Below are positions 26,203-38,200 of a stretch of 64,000 nt of DNA, piece after piece. The position numbers and the translations under genes were made by a program. The stretch is from Anisus vortex (Eukaryota; Mollusca; Gastropoda; Planorbidae). The notes beneath the pieces were generated by a model. The model had not been told where the DNA came from. It was given only the letters and a program-made list of their open reading frames with translations, and did not search any database. How positions within the stretch are numbered: position 1 is the stretch's first letter; every line of letters starts with the position of its first letter. The stretch lies in the NCBI GenBank assembly GCA_949126835.1, contig OX421506.1, positions 18,358,447 through 18,422,446 of the forward strand, read 5' to 3'.

Positions 26203-29200
26203 GCTTGCACAAGCCACAATAGAAGAACTGCTTATAATGTACTTCTATCCTTTATTTGATTCTAAAGATACGAGAGTCCACGTGTGGCCTTTATAGTGTT
26301 ATGTGTTGTGGGGAGGCGGGTGGCGGAGGGGGAAGATCCTCTGCGTAGGTGTGATATATGGAGAAAAACATTTGATGTTATTTCCGTTGTATTGAATACA
26401 TATCGCACCACATCGTATAGCCCAATAGACGTGTGGTGTGTAGTGTGTAAAAAAACAACAACAACAATTAGGCCTACGGTGTTCCTCCTGTAAAATGCCT
26501 TTGTTGCCTTTTAACCAACGACATACAGGGTGATTTGGCAATTGCCCATCAACATGTTTGTTATTTATATGGTGTGTATTATATTAGGAAATATAATATG
26601 ACTATACGATTTGGCAATAATGATCTTTCCAAAACTGAACATGCCAACAGATACTCTTTCTTCCAGTGGGCGTGCCTGTGTGTGCTAAAGGTGTCGCATT
26701 CACTGTCAACTAGTTCAACGCGTCCACCACTATAACGTTACATACGCTGAAGTGTGTGCAAAAAAAAAGAAAATGTCAAAGGTCGACGTAGTCATTCAAC
26801 ACGGCTGATAACAGAAGCACCGCACAGTTCTTGAATACACATTCCTGGCACCCATTGTGAAATTTATAAATATAGAAAAATAAAAAGAATTCCTAGGAAG
26901 AGATTTTCTCACGTTTTCTATTCATGTGGATTCGTGTTTTCATATTAATTTCCCTTTTCACGTTTTACATTTACGTTTTTTTTTCCATTATAATTCATAT
27001 TCATGAGTTTTCTCTTTATATTTCATATTCATGGGTTTTCTCTTTAAATTTCATATTCATAGGTTTTCTCTTTTAATTTCATAGTCATGTGTTTTCTATT
27101 TAAAATTCACATTCATGGGTTTTCTCTTTAAATTTTATATTCATGGGTTTTCTCTTTATATTTCATATTCATGGGTTTTCTCCTTATATTTCATATTCAT
27201 GGGTTTTCTCCTTATATTTCATATTCATGGGTTTTCTCCTTAAATTTCATATTCATGGGTTTTCTCTTTATATTTCATATTCATGGGTTTTCTCCTTAAA
27301 TTTCATATTAATTGGTTTTCTCTTTATATTTCATATTCATGGGTTTTCTCTTTTAATTTCACATTCATGGGTTTTCTCTTTATATTTCATATTCATGGGT
27401 TTTCTCTTTAAATTTCATATTGGGTTTTCTCTTTAAATTTCATATTCACTTGGTTTTCTCTTTATATTTCATAATCATGGGTTTTCTCTTTAAATTTCAT
27501 ATTCACTTGGTTTTCTCTTTAAATTTTATATTCATGGATTTTCTCGAGTTTGAAAATAAATAAAACGTATACATCATGTATGGCCGATACATTGTTTGCC
27601 GGGCTATGAGGATTTCCCCCTATCCCTGGGTTTACCCAGCTCTGATAGGAACCACACAGTCGTTGAGATTGGGAAGAAATAAAAGGCAACTATAGCCAGG
27701 CATTCCCATCACATGCCATGATTCTGGTGAGCCACGGGAGCCTCTTAGTCTATTTACTTTATACCTCATCCAACTTATCCATACACTTATCGTCTCTGGG
27801 CTCACTGTACACTTGCTAACCTTTTTACAAGAGTAAAACCCGAAGCCCTTAACAGTTCATCCCCACTGAACGTTAGCTTGTCACCATCTCCCCAGATCAT
27901 CCCCAATGAACGTTAGCTTTTCACCATCTCTCCCTATTCCTCCTCCCGACTCCCACCATCAGCTATAAGAATGACTTTCCACTTTCCAAGCCCCGAGTTA
28001 CACACAGTAACACGATTATGTCATCAGAGGCAACACATAGGCTACGTAATGATAGCCCCTTTTCTGTATATGACAAGTGTTTCAAATAGAGGGCGGGGGG
28101 GGGGGTGATCCATTACTAACGAATTTACTCCGGAAAGTGGCATGCAGGGTGCTCGCCGCGGGGCGCGAAGAATTGGAAAAGAGGGGGGGGGGGACAATTT
28201 CTTTCCCAGTTACGCATGAATTTCTACGCTATCTAAAACTATAATCCATAAGCAGGAAAGTTTGAGCGAAACAAATCTCAATTATAGTTTGTCACTTGAC
28301 AGATTTCATTTATAGTTTGTTTCGTTTTAACTAACCAAAAAAAAATGTTGTAGTACAGCATTTTCCCGCCAAGATAAGCAACATTGTAATGCATGATCAC
28401 ACGAACAACGCCTGCCAATGGGAAAGGTAGATGGGTGGTTATTTGGGGAGGGAAGGGGCACAGTTAGATTATTTGGGGAGGGAAGGGGCAAAGTTAGATA
28501 ACTAAGGTAATATTTATTATTTGCACCTGGAGTGATTGTGTGTGTGCGTATGTCTGATCTTTGTTTCTTACTTTAAGTTCTGTTGTTGATGATATTGTTT
28601 GGAAATGTATTGATTGGCGTTCGTCCAGGACCCCCCCCCCCAAAAAAAAACAACAAAAAAAAAAACAACACCATATATGATATTAAACAAAGACCACAAA
28701 TAGACAATTATGCAGAACAATCGTGTGCTGTGGAGCAAATAACCTATAATTTAGTTTAACAAATGCAGTTATAGATAATAAAATGTATAGAGGTTGTAAC
28801 TGTAGAAGCCAATAAATAGGGTCGAAAAGTAAGATTGTCGTCAGAATAATGAAAAGTTACCAGGACATCCCAATCCAGCTTGGTGAGGAAGAAATAAAGG
28901 ATCAGGGTGCAGACAACTTCACTTGTTTGGCAAGTGTAGCAAAGGAAGTCGCAGGAACTTGCGAAGACCTATGTAGCCGCATCAATAAGGCCAGAATGGC
29001 TTTTAACGCTCTACGCCCCCGAATGGAACTCTAGCGCGCTCACTCTTAAACAGCAAGACAGTATTCTTCAACTCAAATCTGAAGGCGGTTCAGCGAATTC
29101 CGCTATGATGCAATGACTCGGAGAGACATCACAAGAAATACAAACACCAGATATTTGTGAATATATGCCTGAGACGACTATTAAAAATTTGATGACCAGA

Positions 29201-32200
29201 AAATGAATATCTAGCCAACTGTTGTTTTTTTTTTTACTTAAATTGTTGGTAGGAAAACTCTTATCAAATAAAATGAAGTTTTTAAAATCGGGAAAATCAG
29301 TAAGCTATAATTAAACAAGACGGCGATAATAGTCACGTTAAAGTAAACCCATGTGTTTACGTGACACAAACACATAGACACACCACGCGCGCGGATACAA
29401 ACTTAATCTACAACTCACCCATCATGTTTCAAAGAACAACGCACACATCTGCACAAAAAGAAGAAACAGATTTCGGTTCGTATTAAGAAAACAAACTACA
29501 TGTATATGCCTCCCGTGGTACGTCTGGTTACGTATTAATATCCACGAACACAACAACAACAACACTCTTCCATGAACATCCAATTTCTATAATCAAAAAC
29601 GTAAAGTATACATACGGAGCCGTGTATGTGTGTGTGTGTGTGTGTCTATCTACCCCCCTTTTTTTATTTCTATACTTATAGCACAGCAGAATTAGGTCAT
29701 GCTTACGGCGTAGAGCGAGAGTGGGTAGGGAGAGGCATAAGCGAGAGAGTAATGCGCGGGTAAGTTTCCTTTTTTTTAAAATTGAATTCCACCATAAAGC
29801 GATTTTAATGTGACGTAACTGTGCAAATAGAGAAATGGATTTGGAAGGGGTGGGGGTGATGGGGAGTAGGGGGTAGGCAGGAAACACTTCAGTTGACGAT
29901 TGACTTTCAAGTTTCAAGACAGCGACCCGCAAGTCTATAATAAATTAAAACTGGAATCTTCGTATGATTTATCATAATTCATATAGAGATATAAAGCTAA
30001 ATAGTTTATTTTTGCTATAGATATATATGCTGAACGAATGATGTGCATCTATGTAAATGACTGTGCTAATAATCGTCGCATGCAAAGGAGAGAGAGGGTT
30101 GTGGGAGATGTTGGCTGTGCGAGCGGCTGACTTGTTAAAGACTTAAAGAGTAAATATATGACGTAAAGATGTTATATTTTTATCACGAGGAGTTCCTATA
30201 CTATCGTATGTGACTGGGTCGCCAACGTATGTACATTTCTGCTAATTCTATTTGCTTTTTATTTATTAGGGAGGGCGTATTTTTTTTATTACACATCAGA
30301 TCAACCATGCACTTTTTCATTAATGACAACTGTGTGCTTTTTATGGCAAGATCACGCGAACATATTACTACAGTTGACCCAGGAACACTACGCCTCAAGG
30401 GAAGTCATAAATGTGTAAATTAATTTTTTTTAAATCAAACACAGTATAAAAATTGGGAAGTTTAAAAAAAAAAACATGGGCAGACAAATCCACCGAAGAT
30501 CAGTTTCAAGTGGTTCAATTACGTAAGGCCACGAACTGTTTTTTTTCGAAAATATTAAACAAAAATATGATTCAATTAGAGTCTGGGTTGAGTTAATCAT
30601 TATTGACATCTAGATCTAGTCATGTCGCTTAAGTTGGCAGCAAGCTATCTGTAATGTCAACTAAACAGTCAGGGGCGTCGATTCTGATTTGGTAAGCGGG
30701 GATCGATCCAGTGCGCAGTTTGATTTTAATGCTCGATATTATGCTACATAGTCAAATGACATTTTGAATAGATTATAATATATTTAAAATAATGATCAGC
30801 ATAAGGCGACGACTTTCTCAGCATAGTAAAGTTCTGCCCCTGTTCATTTCCTGATTTCGTTCCACCCCGAAAGACAACGCCTTTGTCAGGTTATAATCAA
30901 CGCGTAGAAATTAAGGAGTCCAATTATTTGGCACGGTATTCATTATTCGCCATTACATTACGTTGATAAAAACCTGGCCAACAAGGGCAAGGACAAAGCA
31001 GAACATGTGCTGCGGATTGGTAGGCTAAGCTTTATATACACATTACACTATCGATCTCAGACCTAGTAGGGCATTATTATTAGTAGTACAGGCTAGAGGC
31101 AATGCAAAGCCTATTTTATTATATTATAAACACGCTTTATGCGAGATCAGCAACTTAGTAATCCGCCCCTTTGCCATTGTGACAAAAATAATGCTATTCA
31201 GCGTCATTGAGTGTTTTAGACGCACAGTGCCACCTGGCCAATACACACATTTCTATCAATCAGAAATGGCCAGTTTAAAATAAAAACAGTAAGCCAAAAC
31301 CACAACAACAAAAAATCCGACTACGTACCATTGGTTAATTAGAAGACACGTGACTTTATTGTCTCATATTTTACTTTTGCGATCTCACATTCTGCATGTG
31401 GCCTCCTTAGTTGAGCGGTTAGAGTCCCGGATCGCCATGCAGAGACCGTTTTAGTTCAGCCGTGGCATTATTCTTTTTCTGCCATCAAGTGTGCACCAGT
31501 CGTAATAGTTAGTTAAAAGTCAAAGTTCACATAGATTGGCTGTTTTAATTTTTCCTGTATTCCATATTCTTTCCCTTATAAATGGCTAAATTTTACTCAC
31601 TGTTTGACTACATTTTGACCCTTCTATTAGCGACCCACTAGTCTTGTCTAGCATAATGGAAGAAACTAGAAACGTATGAAACAACCGTTTGGCTCTAGTC
31701 TAAATATAATATCTTTAAAAAAAAAAAGTTAAAATAAATGACGGCAAAAGAGTGAATTGCATGCTGCTATTCGTCGCAGACCACAGAAGAGAAAAAAATA
31801 TGCGAGGCGCTATTAATAGCACACAGGCACATAAAAACCGGTAGGCTTAACCACGTGACACGGTGTTATGTTTCCTCTGATATGAGCAATGCATGCTATT
31901 GTGTCGGGTGGGCGGGCCGGGAGTCAATTTACTCGGGAAAACAAATTTACTCGGAAAAACAAAGGCGATTCAGTTGTCTAGTGATGCGATGAAATTAAAA
32001 GTATTTCTCAAAAAGGCTGAACAGTGGTCTAGATATATTTGATGGTGTCGCCCCCCCCCCCCCCCAAATTTCCTATTGGGCGTCTCGAAAACAAAAATAC
32101 TAATCCCTGAAATGGATGGGCCAGCAGCGTAGCCATGGAATGAGCAGATGTACAAAAAGCGCGATGGTTATGGAGTTTTCTAGAAAGAGGAGAAAGGGCG

Positions 32201-35200
32201 CCATAATCAGAAATTCGCCCGAATCCCCCCCCCCCACACACACCCAAATGCTCACACGTAATTACACATTAAGGGTCGTAGTCGTGTATTGTGTTGTTTT
32301 TTAAAGTCGCTACAGTTTTGCACTACAAAAAAAAAAAAACATGAATAACAATGGAGAGAAATGTCCCTGACCTCCTACGACAAGCGGTGTTGTTCAACGA
32401 TTGAAAATAAATCACAGAAAGTGCGAGTGAGACTGGAGAAATACTAACACCCGCCCCCACCGTCACCCCGATCCCTCATGCAACTAAATTTGAAATATCA
32501 AGCTAGACATCCTCCTCTGAAAACTCCTGCAAATTCTATGCGCGCGCAAACACCACGAAGGGTTAAGGTAATTCACACAACCCTGTGTCAAATAGAGATA
32601 TCTAATTACACTAATATTTTCATTATCAAGATCCACCCAGTCAAGCTAAGAGTCCGATTACAAATAATGGGAATAGAAAGTTTCTATTGGTTCCAATTCT
32701 ACGGAGGATACGTTTGCGATCAAAGCCCAAGAAAACGAATGCGGAAAAAGTTCATTAGCTTATTTCAAAATATTTTGTTCTAATTTATACTTAATATTCT
32801 ACATTTATGTGATGGAGGGTTTGCCTATTTGATTGGCCCATTTAACTTTGATAGTTTCCCTCTAGCTGGCGGTTACAACTGTCTTGTACTTGAAAAATAA
32901 TTGATAGACAAAAAAGTCTTCATTACCGGTACTGTTCGATCTAGTTGTGTGGACATGTTGGTGATAACAACCTGACATTTGAGCATATAGAACTAACAAG
33001 AACAACCTGACATTTGAGCATATAGAACTATCAAGAAAAACCTGGCATTTGAGCATATAGAACTATCAAGAAGAACATGACACTTGAGCGGATAGAACTA
33101 CCTAGACCAACGTGACATTTGAGCGTATAGAATAACAACCTGACGTTTGAGCGTATGGAACTAACTAGAACAACCTGACATTTTTCAGGCTTCGATTCAA
33201 ACATAATTCACTGGAAAAGGTAGTTTACATGAAAACGTCTTCTTTTGAAACTACAGGAAATTTTTTATCAGCTCTGCAAATCCTTATGCTTTAATTGATG
33301 GCACTTGATAATTCAACATTTTGTGCTCTCTCCTCAATAATTGTTTAAAGATCAATCATTCAATATTTACTTTTTCAAATATCATATATCAGATACTTGC
33401 TAACCACACATCCTACAAATTCTGCCTGTTGCTTTGACAATTTGGGTTCAACAAATCAATGTAACTTTTTAAAAAATCCCCCGTTTAGTTAGACTTGTTT
33501 GACAAAACTACAGAGTTTTGATTTAAAATAATCAATGTTTTTACTTAACTTTCAAAAGTAAATGATTGATATTAATAAATACATGAATGTCCTTTATTAC
33601 CTAATGGGCATTCTAGAAATATAGATATTGTAAGTACCATACACAAATACAACAGCTATAAATATAACAACTAACCTCCTTACTTAAAATAAAATGAATG
33701 AAACAACAAACAAACAATATCTATACTATAATAAACCATTTGCAAAGACACAACAATTGTGTGAATAGTGCTACAATTTGTCATAGCAACAAAAACCTGA
33801 CCAGAAAAAGATGTGAACAAAATAAAGAAGAAATAAATAAAATGCAAACATAAACAGAATATCATTGCACTCAACATAAAATAAAGGCCAAGACCAGGGA
33901 AACAATACTATGTGCATATGGACAGCACACACATTCATGTGAAAACTACACGGCTAAACCAGTCATGAAATATGTCTAAGGTTCCTTAAAAGTTCCTTTA
34001 TGCAAGTTTTTTATATTATTAATTTGGTTGCAAGGAAGATAATCGTGCAAAATCTAAAAGGGTAATTTGAAGCATTCTGGGAAATATTTTTAATTACTTT
34101 AATACATTTAACATTCAGAAATATATAATGCAACTAAAAGAAAACGTTTAATGAGTACATAAAAAACAAACTATATTAAATTAAACAAATCATAAGGCAA
34201 TAGCGGACTTAACTTTTATCAAGTAACCAAAATAAAGAAACCAAGGGAAGCAAATCAAACAAATATATTTTTACAAGAAGCATCCAAAGAGTGAAGGTTC
34301 CTTGCTTTTATTTTACCATTGCCTAGCTTTATTACTTCTATTATTTATTTTTATATTAAAATATATTACATTTTTATTTACCTATATCTAAACTGCTCAT
34401 TTCTATTTCTTATAAATGAGGTGATCTTAAGAATAGTAAATTTTCAACAATCTGATATATGTGTAGATCTATAAATCTAATAGTTATCAAATACTGGTAC
34501 TCCGGTAATAGAAACACATTTTTTATAATGTTAAGTGTAATAAAAATGTTAATATTCATTTTCACTTTAAAGTAAATCATTTAAGCTGTTCTAGAAAACT
34601 ATTGACTTTTTAATAGTACTTTGATTTATTACAGATTCAAATTAAGTTTTGTCTTGTTGTTAACTATGAAATTAAGTTAAAAAATTATTTAATAATGCAA
34701 TAGGTATAAAATAATAACTAATAAAGTTTGAATGAATAAAAGATGCAAAGGAAATGTAATTTTGTACACATTTGGCTCATTTACAAAGAACTCAATTAAA
34801 ATTGTGTAATAATTTTTTGTCAAAAGTATAATTGAATTAAAACCTTTCTCAAAATAGTTTTACTTCAGGCGCTGTCTGTCGTCCTTTGTAGAAACCCCTC
34901 CCTCTCCCGACTTCTCCACACATTTTATAATTGCAGTAATTAAATGGGCTTTTACTTCTACAAAGCCAATTAGCAGTAATATTTGGTAGCTGAATATAAA
35001 AATCATTCCATTTTCGGACATTATCTTTGAACTTAAGGATTTACAACCCACAAGTTGAAGTTTAATAGAAAATTATGGCTTTATGATAGTCACACAATCC
35101 TCAAATATACCACTGCTATGGAAATTGGACAGCAACAACACATTCGTCTGACCTACCGAAGGTCCAGGATTTGAATCCTGTTAAAGGCTAGGATATTTTC

Positions 35201-38200
35201 CTTGGTCTGGAGTGTGTCAGTGAGTATACCCATGTCAGATGGATACCTGACATTAGTAAGGGGGCAAGGTAAATTTGCAGGGTTAACCCTGATTCCAGTT
35301 TGAGAAAGGCTAAAAATTGGGAGTTGCATCTTTAACTCATTACCAAAATCAAAGTGAAGCAAAACAAATACATACAAAAACATTATCCCAGATTGGGGGT
35401 GACGTGCTTCGGTTAGTTGGCATGCCTCTGTCAACATCATGAGAACCGTTGGTACTCACGCTCTCCTGGTAGGTGTGGAACTGTTGGCTCTGAGAGTGAT
35501 GGTGGATGGTCTCCTCAATCACCTGGGGCTGGCGGGGCAGAGTGGCATACTGTTGGCTGCCATGGGTGGCCTTGATGGACTGGGACGCGGCTTCAAGGTT
35601 CTTCTCCAGTTCGTCGAGCCTGGTGGAGGAGTCTGTCTTGTCTTTGTTGAGGTCTGGGACAAAGAGAAAAAAATGAAATGTCAGTGAAGCATAGATTGAA
35701 GTTTACATGCTTGACTTATTTCATATTTCATCACACATTAACTACTGGGCAGCAATGTTGGTTCTAAAGGCAACCCGTTGAACTGCAAATGGGATGGTCA
35801 CTGGTTTAAGCACAGGTTAAAAAATGTCAACATTTTTTTGGCCTTGTTAGGAAGGTTTCCCTGAGACCTAATGCAAGGTGAAAAGTTTAAAAGTTGCCTG
35901 CTTTTGTGTTGGCAAGACATATTATTTGTATGCGTAGGCTACAAAATCTGATGGCCGCTGCTTCATTATCCCTATGTCATAGCGAAATTTTTTTAAACTA
36001 GCTCTTAACTGTTCATTTATTTATAAATCTTAATAAAATGTATCGTTTTTTCTGTGTCGGTAAGTTTTCTCCACTGAGGTAAAAATGAACAGCAAGGGGA
36101 ATTATTGTTCAATCAGTTCAATTCAAATTTCTCTTGTAAAACAACTAACAACCTAAATTCTGTTAGAAAAAATATATTTAATGAAAGCAAATAAAATAAT
36201 TGTCATAAGGTTCTTGAGCTTTGCACCGAAAACTTTGGCAAGGTGATTTTGAAAACCGTTTTTCCTTATGTGCTTTTAATCGCACATGTCTTTTAGACAA
36301 AGGCTGACATACCTGTTCCATAGACAAAAATCAACAATCATGTCAAAAACTAACATTCATGTCAAAGACTTACGTCCAATCTAAGTTCTATGGATAAAGA
36401 CAATGCATATGTCAAAGACCAATGTTCTGCCTGTGGTATGGACAAAGACCAACACAGGTGTCAAAGACCAATATTCTACCTGTTCTCTGGACAAACACCA
36501 ACACACATGTCAAAGACCAATATTCTACCTGCGCTCTGGACAAAGACCAAAACACATGTCAAAGACCAATATTCTTCCTGTTCTCTGGACAAAGACCAAC
36601 ACACATGTCAAAGACAAATGTTCTACCTGTTCTATGGACAAAGACTTCTGTGATGTAATGATGATTGATCTGTGCTGGGGGTTGCTGGGGTGGGGGTGCC
36701 TGCTGTGGTGGCGGTGCCCTCTTGGCTCTCATTTCTTCCTGCAAATCTCTCTGTCTGTCAATGGTTCTATAAGTTGTGTATGTTGTGGTGCTAATAGGTC
36801 CCTGAAAAACAAAATCATTTAAAAATTTCCAGTGAAAAAATAATACAAAGCTTATGCTTTTCAAAGGTTATATTCCCACATTTTATCCTTTTGATCCCTA
36901 ACTAAATTCTAGCATTGTATTTAATATTTGTGTTTTTGTTTATCCACAAAATTATGGCACATAGTGTCTTAGGAATTGATTTATAATATATATGAAGGGT
37001 TCCTGCACAAAATCTAGAAAAATATCTGAGTCCCCCAATGTCTTTAACCCTGGACTATTGGCTTCAAAAGACTAATTCTTATTGGCCTGCACAAAACACT
37101 TTGTTTTTAAATTCAAAACTTTAGGAGATTTCTGGAGTTTTCAGGAGAAATATGGAAATTTCAGGACTATTACAGAAGCTTTTAAATTCCAGGACCTCCT
37201 GAAATTCCAGGACGCCGCAGGAAGCCTGATCATTGATTCTAATCAATATTTTTTTTTCTACAAAGCCTTTTATTTCATCTGTTTTTATTGGTTCCGTGAC
37301 AAACGCGCACAAGACAATTGCGCACACGACAAACGCGCACAGACAATTCCGCAATGACACAAATGCGCACAGGACAAACGCGAACACCGATAGTTGCGCA
37401 CACGGACTATGGCGCACACCGACAAATGCGGACACCGACAATCCCGCACAGTGACAAATGCGAACGGTTATATAAGCGCACACCGACAAATGCGCAAATA
37501 GCAAGTTATGCATCGCCAATTTAAAGATGATAATGGATTTAGTCTTAGTTGGTTTTCAGCAAAAATAAATCATGTTTAAAGCTAACAATATATTAATAAT
37601 CATAATAAATGTAATAATAATTGTATGCATATTTAAAAAAAAATTAACTTTTAAATGTATAGACTAATAGTATTGTAATAAAATGTTCGTTCTAGTAGTA
37701 CTGCTACGTCATGATTTTTAAGAGATGTCATTTAAAAAATTTTAATTGGATATTTAAGTCTTAATCAGCATGTTAAACCATCGTAGTATGATGAAAGCTC
37801 GTAAAATGATTATTAAACAAATAACAGCAGTACTACTACTTATGCATATAGTTGAAAATAAGACGTATACTTATACATTATACTAAAAATAATTGTGTTT
37901 TTTTTTAAATAAAAGAAAGAGGAATATTAGTCTTAAAATAAGAGTTGGCATTGCACTTTTCTAAAGGCCAAGTACGTTTTAAAACATGCATTCATGCAAC
38001 CGATTTGAAAATTTTTTATTAGTGATTGACACGTAGTTTTATTCCGACCCCTCTTTCAACCCGCAGATTTATTAGGTTCATAATCTTGGTTATTTATAGT
38101 GTAGAAGGAAGTCCTGATTGAATGATGAAATTACTGTTGATATTTTATTACACATAACTTTGCAATTAGGATTTAAACTACCATTAGAACAATACGCAAA

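Larger units (their letters stand above)
24879..35459 (-). other. Tensin intron 8 (10.6 kb)
   Basis: The largest intron fully in the window. It is packed with minisatellites, poly-G/C runs, a LINE remnant and SINE pieces. No phase-compatible additional tensin exon was recognised. 33190-34860 is plain AT-rich sequence. Confidence 0.7.

Noticed and set aside
25975..26219. Three overlapping open frames of about 75 codons
   Set aside because: Ile-Tyr-Leu-Ser repeats from the GATA microsatellite.
27143..27436. 97-codon plus-strand frame
   Set aside because: Produced by the 28-bp minisatellite; amino-acid repeats follow the DNA period.
31398..31475. tRNA gene
   Set aside because: A- and B-box-like words are present but acceptor and T stems do not pair; it fits a SINE head better.
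36390..36822. Plus-strand frames of 78-139 codons
   Set aside because: Translations of the 49-bp tandem array and of the antisense of exon 7.
37121..37519. 132-codon minus-strand frame, and matching frames at 39255-39577
   Set aside because: They are translations of the foldback TIR sub-repeats (RTRQTRT, CAFV repeats).
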